Of a stretch of DNA of 64,000 nucleotides, positions 1-9,260 are shown piece after piece. The DNA comes from Jatrophihabitans sp. GTDB taxonomy: Bacteria > Actinomycetota > Actinomycetes > Mycobacteriales > Jatrophihabitantaceae. Position numbers and translations under genes: made by a program. Each line of letters starts with the position of its first letter. Position 1 is the first letter of the stretch. The notes below the pieces were generated by a model. That model was given only the letters and a program-made list of their open reading frames with translations, searched no databases and was not told the origin of the DNA. The stretch lies in assembly GCA_025924515.1 (NCBI GenBank), contig JAICIE010000003.1, forward strand, positions 1-64,000. Reading direction: 5' to 3'.

Positions 1-1219
1 CGACCAGCGCCGGCAGGTTGCCGCCCTGGACGACCTGGTTGGCGAAGTCCTGCGGGGACATGTCGTAGCGCGGAGCCTGCCGCACGAGGTACTCGGTCAG
101 TTCCTCGTTGCCGACCTGCACGCCCGCCAGGTCTGCCCAGGAATCCAGAATGAACTGCACGCGCACCGACTTCTCCGCGGACTCGCGCAGCTGCTGGCGG
201 AAGTCCTCGAGGGTCTGGTCCTGCATCTGCAGGTACCGATCCACCAGCGCGTCGTCGTGGTTGAGCGAGTGGACCAGGTCGTGCTCGCGGTAGTCGACCT
301 CGGCGTTGACCGCGGACTCCGGAACGGGGAAGTCGACCGTCTCCAACAGCTTCTCGACGAGCCGATCGCGAGCCTGCGCGCCCTGTTCGAGCCGTCGGAC
401 CCGGCCGAGCCGCTCGCGCAGGTCGGCGCGCAGCTCGTCGAGTGTGTCGAACTCGCTGGCCAGTTGCGCGAATTCGTCGTCGAGCTCGGGCAGCTCCTTC
501 TCCTTTACGGAGTTGACCGTGGCCGTGATCTCGGCCTGCTGGCCGGCGTGCTCGCCGAAGTTGAGGGCTGCGGCGAAGCTCGCCGCCTCCCCCGCGCTCT
601 TACCGACGATCGCGTCGTCGAGCCCGTCGATCAGGTTCCCGGATCCCACCTCGTAGGACATGTTCGACGCCGAACCGTCCTCGACCTGCTCTCCGTCGAT
701 GCTTGCCACGAGGTCGAGCGAGACGTAGTCGCCCGCCTGCACCGGACGCTCGACCGTCCGCAGGCTGCCGAAGCGGTCACGCAGCTCGCTGAGCTGCTGC
801 TCCACGTCCTCGTCTGCGACGTCCACGTCGTCGACCGTGACCTCGAGCGAGTCGAGGTCGTCCGGGAGTGTGATCTCGGGACGGACGTCGACCTCGGCGG
901 TGAAGCTCAACGACTCGTTGTCGGCGAGGTTGGTGACGTCGATCTCCGGCTGGCCCAGCGGCTGCAGCTCGTGCTCGCGCGCGGCGGCCGTGTAGATCCC
1001 GGGCAGCGCCTCGTTGATCGCCTCCTGCAGCACCGCGGCCCGCCCGACGCGCTGGTCGATGATCCGGGCCGGCACCCGTCCAGGGCGGAAGCCCGGCACC
1101 CGGATCTGCTTGGCGATGGTCTTGTAGGCCACGTCGAGGTTCGTTCGGAGATCCTCGAAGGGCACCTCGACGGCGAGCCGAACTCGGGTCGGGCTCAGAT
1201 TCTCGACGGTGCTCTTCAC
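1..1219 (-). CDS. tig: Trigger factor (peptidyl-prolyl isomerase chaperone), C-terminus cut by window edge
   Basis: Reverse-strand translation from GTG at 1219 reads [50 protein letters not shown]..., the trigger factor N-terminus with the GFRxGxxP motif; the provided + strand ORFs here are antisense. Confidence 0.95.
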   Translation of the reverse strand, partial: [406 protein letters not shown]

Positions 1220-1787
1220 GACTGGCGGTGCTCCTTGGCTTCGTGCAACTGAGGACGGTGTCGGGGGGTTGCGGCGTGCGCAGATGTGCCCCGCGCGCAG
1301 GCGGAGGCTTCCCTTGCCCAGTCTAGGCGGCCCGCAGCGGGTGTGTCCGGGCCGCCGTCGGTCGTCGCAGGCGCCTCCGGCTCCGCTTCGGACCGTCTTG
1401 ATCGCTACCGCCAGGTCCGGGTCGCCGACGGTCACATGCGCCTGGGCGCAGCCGAGCCCGTTCGTCCCGCCCCGTCCGGCGCTCGGCATGCGCGAGTCTT
1501 GCGAACGTCTTGCGCCCTCGGACGCCGCTTTCTGTCGGAGCGGCCGCTTAGCTGTTCTGGCGCGACGCTTCGCAGGTGGCCGGTTGATGACCGGTCCTTC
1601 GTCGAAGAGCGGCGGCACGCGGAGCGTCGCTCCTACCGAGACGGTCGGGCACGGACGGCCGCAGTCAGGCGCGCCTGCAGCTTGTAGGAGCTACCGCTGA
1701 GATCGTCCGGTCGCCGGGGCTGGGGAGCCTACCGGCGGCTGTCGGCTTCCCGCTACCTCCGCGCCACAGTGTCGGGGTGGCGGTATG

Positions 1788-1861
1788 TCGGGGTGGCGGG
1801 ATTCGAACCCACGGCCCCTCGCTCCCAAAGCGAGTGCGCTACCAAACTGCGCCACACCCCG
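1788..1861 (-). tRNA. tRNA-Pro (anticodon TGG)
   Basis: Reverse strand CGGGGTGTGGCGCAGTTTGGTAGCGCACTCGCTTTGGGAGCGAGGGGCCGTGGGTTCGAATCCCGCCACCCCG; cloverleaf arms and GTTCGAATC T-loop. Confidence 0.95.
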
Positions 1862-1935
1862 GGCGACGAGGGATCAGTCTACGGCGAGGTCCGCGTCCGC
1901 GAGGACGCCGTTCGACGCGCCGACCAGGCTTCTGG

Positions 1936-2006
1936 AGCGGGCGACGGGAATCGAACCCGCGTCATCAGTTTGGAAGACTGAGGCTCTACCATTGAGCTAC
2001 GCCCGC
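1936..2006 (-). tRNA. tRNA-Gly (anticodon TCC)
   Basis: Reverse strand GCGGGCGTAGCTCAATGGTAGAGCCTCAGTCTTCCAAACTGATGACGCGGGTTCGATTCCCGTCGCCCGC. Confidence 0.95.
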
Positions 2007-2030
2007 GATGCGGCCCCAAGGGTAGCCGAG

Positions 2031-2840
2031 TCAGCTCGCCTGACAGCGCGGACACCAATACAGGTTCCGCCCCACGAGCTCCTGTCGCCGAACCTCGGCG
2101 CCGCAGACGCGGCACGGCAGACCAGCGCGCCGGTAGACGTAGAACCGGTCCTCGCGAGCGGGTGCGACGCGCCGGCGGCTCCGGTGTTCCGGCCGCGTGG
2201 TGACGATGTAGCCGCTGCGCACGCCCGCGCGCATCAGCGTGCGCAGATCGCGCCACAGCGCCGTCCATTCCTCCGGCGCCAGGTCGCGGCCCGGACGGAA
2301 CGGGCTGATCCGGTGGCGGAAGAGGAGCTCCGCCCGGTAGACGTTCCCGATGCCCGCGACGACCCGCTGGTCCATGAGGAGCGCCGCCACGGCGGTGCGG
2401 CTGGTGCCAATCCTGTTATAGGCGAGAACGGGGTCGGCGTCGTCGCGCAACGGGTCGGGACCGAGGCGACCCAGCAGCTGCTCGCGGGCGAGCGGATCGA
2501 ACAGCTCGCACGCGGTCGGACCGCGCAGATCGGTCCACCACTGCTCGTTCGCCAGCCGCAGCCGCAGGGCTCCCCGCGGCTCCGGCGCCGGGTACGGCCC
2601 GGTCGTGAAGGCGCCGTAGAGGCCCAGGTGCACGTGCAGGATCGCGCCACCGTCCTCGCGCGGCTCGAAGTGGTGCAACAGGTGCTTGCCGTAGGCCTCG
2701 GTGCCCACCAGTCGCCGGCCGTCGAGGACCTCGGCGCCGCCGGCGAAGCGTCCCTGCGGGCTCGAGGCCCGCACGACCGTGCCCGCGAACAGGTCGAGGT
2801 GCTGCCGGGCCAGCCGGTGCACCGTGTGCCCCTCAGGCAT
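2031..2840 (-). CDS. nei2: Fpg/Nei family DNA glycosylase (Nei2-like, Rv2464c-type)
   Basis: MPEGHTVHRLARQH N-terminus (catalytic PEG), C-terminal zinc finger CRVCGAEVRRQELVGRNLYWCPRC. Confidence 0.9.
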   Translation of the reverse strand: MPEGHTVHRLARQHLDLFAGTVVRASSPQGRFAGGAEVLDGRRLVGTEAYGKHLLHHFEPREDGGAILHVHLGLYGAFTTGPYPAPEPRGALRLRLANEQWWTDLRGPTACELFDPLAREQLLGRLGPDPLRDDADPVLAYNRIGTSRTAVAALLMDQRVVAGIGNVYRAELLFRHRISPFRPGRDLAPEEWTALWRDLRTLMRAGVRSGYIVTTRPEHRSRRRVAPAREDRFYVYRRAGLPCRVCGAEVRRQELVGRNLYWCPRCQAS

Positions 2841-2903
2841 CGAGCATCGGCAGGACGGTCACGAGCAGCGTCCTACCCCTCCCCTTCGGCATACTGCGCT
2901 CTC

Positions 2904-4031
2904 GTGAACCCCTCCCGCCTGACCGGACCGCCGATGCCCCTGCATCTGGCGGGGGCCGCCCTTCCGATGGTCGGGCGCGTGCGGATGTACGTCTGCGGCA
3001 TAACGCCCTACGACGTGACCCATCTCGGCCATGCGGCGACCTATCTGTGGGCCGACGCCGCCGAACGCGTCCTGCGCTGGCACGGGCACACCGTCACGCT
3101 GGCCCGCAATGTGACCGATGTCGACGAGGTCCTCTTCGCCGAAGCCCGCCGCCGCGGCGAGCAGCACGCCATGCTGGCGACCCTGCAACGGGCGTCCTTC
3201 GAGGCGACCATGGAGCGGCTCCGAGTGCGGGTGCCGGACCATTCGCCCACCGCCGCCCAGGCCGTCGGGCACGTCGTCCAGCTCGCCTTCGCCCTGCTCG
3301 CGCGGGATGAGGCCTACCTGCGCGACGGCACGGTGTACGCCCGCACCAGCAGCGCCGCGCGCCTCGCCGGTCTCGACGAGGACGAGGCGGCGCGCCGCTC
3401 GGCGGAGTTCCACGACGACCCGGACGACCCCCAGAAGGATCATCCGCTCGACGTCCCGGTGTGGCGGGAGACCTCGGACGACGAAGTGAGCTGGCCCAGC
3501 CCGTGGGGTGACGGCCGCCCCGGATGGCATGCCGAGTGCGCGGCGATGGTGCTGGCGCTGTTCGGCCCGAGCGTCGACCTGCACTGCGGCGGCGCCGACC
3601 TGACCTACCCGCACCACGCCTGCGAGGCCACGATGGCGCAGGCCGCGACCGGCGTGACGCCCTTCGCCCGGGCCTGGCTGCGCGCCGGCGTCGTCCGGGT
3701 GAACGGTGCGAAGATGGCGAAGTCGTCAGGAAATCTCATTCTCGTCGACGACCTGCTGGGAAACTATCCGGCGGCCGTGGTCCGGCTGCTGTGCCTCAAC
3801 CGGCCGTGGGCCGGCCCGTGGGACTACTCGGACGACCAACTCGAGGCGTGCGCCGCGATCCTCGACGACCTCTACACCGCCGCCGCCCGTCCGGACGCCA
3901 GCGCCAGCGGCTCCGCGGCGGTTCCGGCGGCGTTGCTGCACGACCTCGACGTGCCCACCGCGGTCAACGTCGCCCTCGAGGACGGGGGGCAGGCGGCCCG
4001 CACCTTGATCGAGATCCTGGCGCTGTCGTGA
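2904..4031 (+). CDS. Class I aaRS-like cysteine ligase related to MshC/CysS, without an evident anticodon-binding domain
   Basis: In-frame GTG at 2904; MYVCGITPYDVTHLGHAATY (HIGH-type and CGIT motif as in MshC), GWHAECAAM, GGADLTYPHH, KMAKSSGNLILV (KMSKS-like). Confidence 0.75.
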   Translation: MNPSRLTGPPMPLHLAGAALPMVGRVRMYVCGITPYDVTHLGHAATYLWADAAERVLRWHGHTVTLARNVTDVDEVLFAEARRRGEQHAMLATLQRASFEATMERLRVRVPDHSPTAAQAVGHVVQLAFALLARDEAYLRDGTVYARTSSAARLAGLDEDEAARRSAEFHDDPDDPQKDHPLDVPVWRETSDDEVSWPSPWGDGRPGWHAECAAMVLALFGPSVDLHCGGADLTYPHHACEATMAQAATGVTPFARAWLRAGVVRVNGAKMAKSSGNLILVDDLLGNYPAAVVRLLCLNRPWAGPWDYSDDQLEACAAILDDLYTAAARPDASASGSAAVPAALLHDLDVPTAVNVALEDGGQAARTLIEILALS

Positions 4032-4432
4032 CCGGTGGCGAGCGCCCGGAGCGGAGTGCCGAGGTGAGTGCGGAACCCGCAGGCGCGCGTCGACGCCGTC
4101 GGCGGGCGCCCGCGCCCCGCCGCGAGGTGCCCGCGGCCGACGCGATGGCCGAGGAGTCCGACGCGGTGGCCGAGTGCGTCCCGGCCACGACCGACGACGC
4201 CGCGGCGGCTGACGAGGCAGCCCGACCGGGCAAGCGGCGTGCCCGCGGCTCCGCCAAGGGCCGCGACGGCGGCGACCGAGGGCTGCGCGAGCTCGTCGGC
4301 AACACCCCGTCGCAGCTCGGCCCCGTCGGCGCGCTGCGCGGTCGCGACGTCAACCGTCCGACCGAGGACGACCTGGCCGCCGCCGAACGGGACGTGGTCG
4401 TCGTCCGGCGGCACTGGACACCGCCTACCTGA
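4028..4432 (+). CDS. Conserved hypothetical basic/low-complexity protein, translationally coupled to the MshC/CysS-like gene
   Basis: GTGA overlap at 4028-4031; ends in ...LRELVGNTPSQLGPVGALRGRDVNRPTEDDLAAAERDVVVVRRHWTPPT. Confidence 0.55.
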   Translation: MTGGERPERSAEVSAEPAGARRRRRRAPAPRREVPAADAMAEESDAVAECVPATTDDAAAADEAARPGKRRARGSAKGRDGGDRGLRELVGNTPSQLGPVGALRGRDVNRPTEDDLAAAERDVVVVRRHWTPPT

Positions 4433-4883
4433 CCGACCCGGTCCCCTCGTAACGCGCCACCTCGTCGATGCGCCGCTGGTGCCGCTCCTCCCCCGAAAAC
4501 GGCGTGGCGAGGAACAGGTCGACGAAGCGCAGGGCGTCCTCGACCGGGTGGTTGCGGGCACCCAGGCTGATGATGTTGGCGTTGTTGTGCAGCCGCGCCA
4601 GCCGGGCCGTCTCGTCGTTCCACACCAGGGCCGCGCGCACGCCGCGCACCTTGTTGGCGGCGATCTGCTCGCCGTTGCCGGACCCGCCGATCACGACGCC
4701 GAGAGACCCCGGCTCGGCGACCGTCCGGGCGGCGGCGTCGATGCACGGAGCCGGATAGTCGTCCTCCGGGTCGTAGGTCAGCGCACCGCAGTCCACGGCG
4801 TCGTGTCCCTGCCCGGCCAGGTGGTCCAGCAGCGTCGCCTTGAGCTCGAAGCCGGCGTGGTCGCTGCCGAGGAAGACCCGCAT
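4425..4883 (-). CDS. rpiB: Ribose-5-phosphate isomerase B
   Basis: MRVFLGSDHAGFELKATLLDHL, CGALTYDPEDDYP, GGSGNGEQIAANKVRGVRAAL, HNNANIISLGAR. Confidence 0.95.
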   Translation of the reverse strand: MRVFLGSDHAGFELKATLLDHLAGQGHDAVDCGALTYDPEDDYPAPCIDAAARTVAEPGSLGVVIGGSGNGEQIAANKVRGVRAALVWNDETARLARLHNNANIISLGARNHPVEDALRFVDLFLATPFSGEERHQRRIDEVARYEGTGSVR

Positions 4884-4929
4884 GGGACTCATCCTGGCAG
4901 CCGGGCGCGCGAAACAGGACGATGAGGGC

Positions 4930-5883
4930 GTGGTTCCGCTTCCGGCTCTGACGCCGGGTGCCCTGCTGACCGCATGGACGTGGCAGCCGCTCGCGCTGGC
5001 GGCGGTCGCCGCCCTCGCCGGCTGGTACGTGGCAGGGCTGCGCCGCCTGCACGCGGCGCGACAGCACTGGCCGGCCGGCCGGACGTTCACCTTCGTCCTC
5101 GCGCTGATCCTCGCGGTGTGGACGACCTGCGGATGCCCGCAGGTCTACGGGCGGTCGCTGTTCTGGGTCTGGACCGCCCAGCAGCTGGGACTGTTGCTCC
5201 TCCTGCCGGTGCTGGTCCTCGCCGGCGGCCCGCTGCACCTGGCCCGCGCCCTCTCCGGCGGTCACGGCGCGGTCGATCGGCTGCTCGCCTCGCGCCCCGT
5301 GCGGCTGGTAAGCAGCCCGCTGCTCGGCCCTGCGTTGGTGCCGGTGCTGTCAGCCGGACTGTTCTTCGGCCCGCTGCCCGGATGGGCCGTCGGCTCGGCG
5401 CCGGCCGGCTGGGTCTTGCAGCTGGCGCTGCTGCTCGTCGGCGCGGTGATCGCGGTGCCGCTGGCCGGCGTGGATCAGGGCGAAAGCTCCCTGGCGGTCG
5501 GCCTGGCGCTGGCGATCGGGTCCTTCGAACTGGTGCTCGACGCGATTCCCGGAATCGCCCTGCGCCTGCACCGCTCGCTGACCACATCGTTCTGGACTCA
5601 CGCGACGCCCGTGGCCGGCGCTCTGGCGCCACTTCGCGACCAGCAACGTGCCGGAGCGATCCTGTGGGGCGTCGCCGAGCTGCTCGACCTGCCGTTCATC
5701 GTCGTGTTGTTCGTGCGCTGGATCCGCGCCGACGCCCGCGACGCCGCCGCCATCGACGCGGTGCTCGACGCCGAGCGCGCAGCCCGCGGCCCCCGGCCCG
5801 ACGAACCCGATGCCGAGCTCAGCGACGCTCCGTGGTGGGTGAGCGATCCGGCCATGCAGGAGCGGCTGCGACGCCGGGACTGA
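4930..5883 (+). CDS. CtaG/caa3-type cytochrome c oxidase assembly membrane protein (start uncertain)
   Basis: Several TM segments; VYGRSLFWVWTAQQLGLLLLLPVLVLAGGPLHLARAL typical of CtaG_2/Caa3_CtaG. Confidence 0.7.
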   Translation: MVPLPALTPGALLTAWTWQPLALAAVAALAGWYVAGLRRLHAARQHWPAGRTFTFVLALILAVWTTCGCPQVYGRSLFWVWTAQQLGLLLLLPVLVLAGGPLHLARALSGGHGAVDRLLASRPVRLVSSPLLGPALVPVLSAGLFFGPLPGWAVGSAPAGWVLQLALLLVGAVIAVPLAGVDQGESSLAVGLALAIGSFELVLDAIPGIALRLHRSLTTSFWTHATPVAGALAPLRDQQRAGAILWGVAELLDLPFIVVLFVRWIRADARDAAAIDAVLDAERAARGPRPDEPDAELSDAPWWVSDPAMQERLRRRD

Positions 5884-5889
5884 TCGGCG

Positions 5890-6588
5890 TCATCGCGACA
5901 ACCCCAGCAACCCCGCCACCGTCTTGAGTTGGTGCTCGAACCACGCGTCGTAATCGGTGATCGCTCCGGTTAGCCGGCCGAAGAGCTCGAAGTTGAGCGC
6001 ACCGAACACCTCTGTCCACGCGATCATCCCGCGCGCGAGGACGGCCGGCGGGACACCGGCGTACCCGGGCTCCGCCGACAGCCGGCCGAGGTCGGCCCGC
6101 ACCGCGGCCGCCAGGCGGTCCGTGGGCGTCGGCCCGCCGCGCTCCACCGCGTCGCGCAGGATCGCAGTGAGGACGAGAACGGGCCGTGAGGCCGGCGCGA
6201 TGGTGTCCGCCGGGGCGGCGTAACCGGGAACCGGGGTGCCGTAGAGGAGGCCGTACTCGGCAGGATGGGCGAGGGCCCAGGCGCGGGCGGCCCGGCACGT
6301 CACCAACCAGCGCTGCAGGAGGTCGCGCCGCGGCACCGAGCGCTCGGCTCGCTCGACGCACTCCCCGAGGTCGTTGTAGGCGTCGATGATCAGCGCGGTG
6401 AGCAGGTGGTCCCGGCTCTCGAAGTAGCGGTAGACCGCGGAGGAGACGACGCCCAATTCCCGGGCTACCGCGCGCAGAGAGAGATCCGGACCGTGTTCGC
6501 CGAGTTGGCGGCGCGCGATCCGCTTCATCTCGTCGATCGTCTCCGCGCGCGCCCGCGCCCGGATCCCGCCCGTTCGAGATTCCGCCAC
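5890..6588 (-). CDS. TetR family transcriptional regulator
   Basis: LSLRAVARELGVVSSAVYRYFESRDHLLTALI helix-turn-helix; in-frame GTG at 6588. Confidence 0.9.
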   Translation of the reverse strand: MAESRTGGIRARARAETIDEMKRIARRQLGEHGPDLSLRAVARELGVVSSAVYRYFESRDHLLTALIIDAYNDLGECVERAERSVPRRDLLQRWLVTCRAARAWALAHPAEYGLLYGTPVPGYAAPADTIAPASRPVLVLTAILRDAVERGGPTPTDRLAAAVRADLGRLSAEPGYAGVPPAVLARGMIAWTEVFGALNFELFGRLTGAITDYDAWFEHQLKTVAGLLGLSR

Positions 6589-6682
6589 TCGCAGAGTGTC
6601 ACACACGGAAGTGATCGGCGCGCACAAAGGAGAGCACTGCCTTTCTTGCGATGTGACTCGTTGTTGTGCGATGCTCTTACCC

Positions 6683-6697
6683 GAGAGCGGTGCTCTC
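6683..6697. promoter_or_regulatory. Candidate TetR operator (palindrome)
   Basis: GAGAGC-GGT-GCTCTC perfect 6-bp-arm inverted repeat between the divergent tetR and epimerase genes. Confidence 0.45.
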
Positions 6698-6717
6698 CCA
6701 ATCAGACGGAGGACAGG

Positions 6718-7656
6718 ATGACGAAGTACCTCGTGGTCGGAGCGGGACCCGTCGGCCGTGCCGTGACCGAGGAATTGATCGGCCGCGGACACGAGGTCGT
6801 GCTCGCCACCCGCAGCGGAAGCGAGTTCGCCGGCGCGAGATCGGTCGCCGTCGACGCGGCCGACCGGGACGCGATCACGCGCTTGGCCGCCGGCTGCTCG
6901 GCGATCTTCAACTGTGTCAATCCCGCGTATCACCGCTGGACGGAGGATTGGCCGCCGGTCGCGGCCGCGCTTCTGGCTGCCGCCGAGGACAGCGGGGCCG
7001 TCCTGGCGATCACCGGCAACCTCTACGGCTACGGTCCTGTCGACGGCCCGCTGACCGAGGACACGCCCCTCGCCGCGACGGGCCGGAAGGGACAGGTGCG
7101 GGCGCGGATGTGGGCCGACGCACTCGACGCGCACCGGGCGGGCCGGGTCCGTGCCTTCGAGGTCCGCGGCAGTGATTATCTCGGCGGTAATTCCCTGCTG
7201 TCGGCGGTCGTGACGCCGGCGCTGCGCAAGGGACGCACAGCATGGGTTCCTGCCGATCTCGACGCACCCCACACCTGGACCAACGTGAAGGACGTGGCCC
7301 GCCTGCTCGTCGCGGCCGCGGGCGACCCGACCGCGTGGGGCCGGGCATGGCACGTGCCGAGCGCTCCCGCGGCGTCTATCCGCGAGATCGCGGGGCTGGC
7401 CGCGGCCCAGCTGGGCGCGACCGCACGACTGCGGTCGATGCCGTATCCGGTGCTGTGGACGGCGGGGCTGGTCGCGCCGATGATCCGCGAGCTGCGGGAG
7501 ACGCAACATCAGTTCCGCGCGCCGTTCGTCCTCGACTCGTCGGCGGCGCAGAAGCACTTCGGTCTGGCTCCCCAGCCGCTGGCCGACTCGGTGCGGCTGG
7601 ACCTCGCCAGCGCGGTCGACCCGCGGGAAACCTCGGCTGCTGCGGCGCGGCACTGA
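6718..7656 (+). CDS. NAD(P)-dependent epimerase/dehydratase (extended SDR)
   Basis: MTKYLVVGAGPVGRAVTEELIGRGHEVVLATRSG Rossmann motif; SDR-like layout. Confidence 0.85.
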   Translation: MTKYLVVGAGPVGRAVTEELIGRGHEVVLATRSGSEFAGARSVAVDAADRDAITRLAAGCSAIFNCVNPAYHRWTEDWPPVAAALLAAAEDSGAVLAITGNLYGYGPVDGPLTEDTPLAATGRKGQVRARMWADALDAHRAGRVRAFEVRGSDYLGGNSLLSAVVTPALRKGRTAWVPADLDAPHTWTNVKDVARLLVAAAGDPTAWGRAWHVPSAPAASIREIAGLAAAQLGATARLRSMPYPVLWTAGLVAPMIRELRETQHQFRAPFVLDSSAAQKHFGLAPQPLADSVRLDLASAVDPRETSAAAARH

Positions 7657-7675
7657 CAACCGCGACGATGGACTC

Positions 7676-8038
7676 GTGCCCGACCCGACGAGATGGCGCG
7701 CCTTGCGCCGCATGCCGGTGTGGATGCAGCTGCTGGTGGTGCTGACGCTCGGCCTGCTGGTGGCCTCCGTCGTGTGCGTGGCCGCGGAGCTGCCGCGACC
7801 GGGCAACGTGGTGGTCGGCACGTTCGGCCTGACGGCCACCGTGCTCGGTGCGCTCGTGGCCGCGGACGTCGGACGGTCGGCCGAGGCCCTCGCCGGGCTC
7901 GCCCGGTCCCTGCGACCGGGGCGGCGTCGAGCGGCAGGGCCGGAGCGCGGGGTGCGCGTGCTCGGCGCGTACTACGTCGTCTTCGGGGTCGTCCTCGCCG
8001 TTGCGGGGTACGGCGGGTTCATCCACTGGCGGAGGTGA
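7676..8038 (+). CDS. Hypothetical membrane protein
   Basis: GTG start at 7676; hydrophobic segments LLVVLTLGLLVASVVCVAAEL and YYVVFGVVLAVAGYGGFI. Confidence 0.6.
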   Translation: MPDPTRWRALRRMPVWMQLLVVLTLGLLVASVVCVAAELPRPGNVVVGTFGLTATVLGALVAADVGRSAEALAGLARSLRPGRRRAAGPERGVRVLGAYYVVFGVVLAVAGYGGFIHWRR

Positions 8039-8043
8039 GCGTG

Positions 8044-8568
8044 CTACCTGCACCGGAACCGGTCGTACTCGGCCGGCACCGGCAGGTCGAAGCGCTCGCA
8101 CAGTGCCCGCACGTCGGCCCAGTCGTCGGCGTCCGGCTCGTAGCCGGTGTGGAACCGCACCAACCAGGACGCCGACACGCAGTCGACCTCCTGCCCGCAG
8201 ATTTGACCGCGGCCGGTGAGGGATCCCGACGGGTAGACCGGGGCGGACGGCCGGTCGCCCATGCGTCCTCCGGTGCCCGACTCGTCCAGGACGAGCAGGT
8301 GGAGGTCGACCAGAGCTCCTGACGTGTCGCCGTACTCGAAGTTCCAGTCGGTCTCGTACTCGGCGGGGTGCGGCCCGAAGCCACGCTTCCTGAGGCCGGC
8401 GAGCACGGCAGGGGCGTCGGCCACTGACAGCGCGACATCCACGTCACGGTGCTGCCGGGTCTGCACGCCGAGCAGCGCGTCGACGGCCCACCCGCCGTCG
8501 AGCCAGACCCGAACCCCCGCCGCCGAAGTCCACTCGACGAGGTCGAGCACCTCCGCGGCGGTGATCAC
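8044..8568 (-). CDS. Nucleotidyltransferase domain protein (aminoglycoside/lincosamide NTase-like)
   Basis: WLDGGWAVDALLGVQTRQHRDVDVAL matches the GGWAVD...R.H.DVD NTase motif. Confidence 0.8.
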   Translation of the reverse strand: MITAAEVLDLVEWTSAAGVRVWLDGGWAVDALLGVQTRQHRDVDVALSVADAPAVLAGLRKRGFGPHPAEYETDWNFEYGDTSGALVDLHLLVLDESGTGGRMGDRPSAPVYPSGSLTGRGQICGQEVDCVSASWLVRFHTGYEPDADDWADVRALCERFDLPVPAEYDRFRCR

Positions 8569-8578
8569 CGCCGGAAGG

Positions 8579-9220
8579 CTAGTCGAAGCGCGGCGACTCG
8601 GTGCGGGTGCGCTTGAGCTCGAAGAAGTACGGATAGCTGGCCAGCAGCCGGGCGCCGTCCCACATCCGCACCGCGTCCTCTCCGCGCGGTATGCGAGTCA
8701 GCACCGGACCGAAGAACGCCACTCCGTTGATGTGGATGGTGGGGGTGCCGACGTCCATCCCGACCGGGTCCATGCCCTCGTGATGGGACTTGCGCACCGC
8801 GTCGTCGTACTCGGTCGAGTCAGCCGCGTGCGCGAGCGACTCGGGCAGCCCCGCCTCGTGCAGCGCCTCGACGTACAGCTCGCCGTCGAACTCGCGCCCC
8901 TCGTTGTGCCGCTTCGTTCCTAGCGCCGTGTACAGCGGCCGCAGGACGTCCGTGCCGTACTGCTGCTCCGCCGCCATGCAGATCCGGACCGGACCCCAGC
9001 CCCGCGCCAACATCGCGCGGTAGTCCTCCGGAAGCCCCTCCCGGTCCTCGTTGAGCACCGACAGGGACATCACCCGGAAGGTCAGCTCGATCGGGCGGCG
9101 CTTCTCCACCTCGAGGATCCAACGGGAGGTGATCCACGCGAACGGGCACAGCGGGTCGAAGTAGAAGTCGACCACCGAGCGCTCGGAGGTTTGCGATCCC
9201 GACTGCGTACTGCTGGTCAT
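8579..9220 (-). CDS. DsbA-fold, Rv2466c-like mycothiol-dependent nitroreductase family protein (active-site variant CPFA)
   Basis: [48 protein letters not shown]..., [21 protein letters not shown]...[15 protein letters not shown]. Confidence 0.9.
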   Translation of the reverse strand: MTSSTQSGSQTSERSVVDFYFDPLCPFAWITSRWILEVEKRRPIELTFRVMSLSVLNEDREGLPEDYRAMLARGWGPVRICMAAEQQYGTDVLRPLYTALGTKRHNEGREFDGELYVEALHEAGLPESLAHAADSTEYDDAVRKSHHEGMDPVGMDVGTPTIHINGVAFFGPVLTRIPRGEDAVRMWDGARLLASYPYFFELKRTRTESPRFD

Positions 9221-9260
9221 GTCAACTTCATAACCACCGCGGCCGGCTCGCAAACGCCGG

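Noticed and set aside
257-1252. 331-aa + strand ORF at the window start
   Set aside because: Antisense to tig, which has clear family motifs.
1769-1995. ORFs reading GVAGFEPTAPRSQS / GGGIRTHGPSLPKR / DSNPRPLAPKAS / GDGNRTRVISLED
   Set aside because: These are translations across the tRNA-Pro and tRNA-Gly genes, a classic spurious-ORF pattern.
1785-2903. N-terminal part of the 748-aa ORF 1785-4031
   Set aside because: Runs through two tRNAs and antisense to nei2; the real gene starts near GTG 2904.
5890-7839. 649-aa minus ORF covering the TetR gene and the opposite strand of the epimerase
   Set aside because: Only the C-terminal third is TetR; the rest is antisense to a good SDR gene. High-GC DNA yields long spurious ORFs.
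8044-8568. NTase considered as an aminoglycoside resistance gene or MNT antitoxin
   Set aside because: Only the general NTase motif is recognisable; no HEPN partner adjacent and no basis for assigning a drug substrate. The same applies to 22243-22803.
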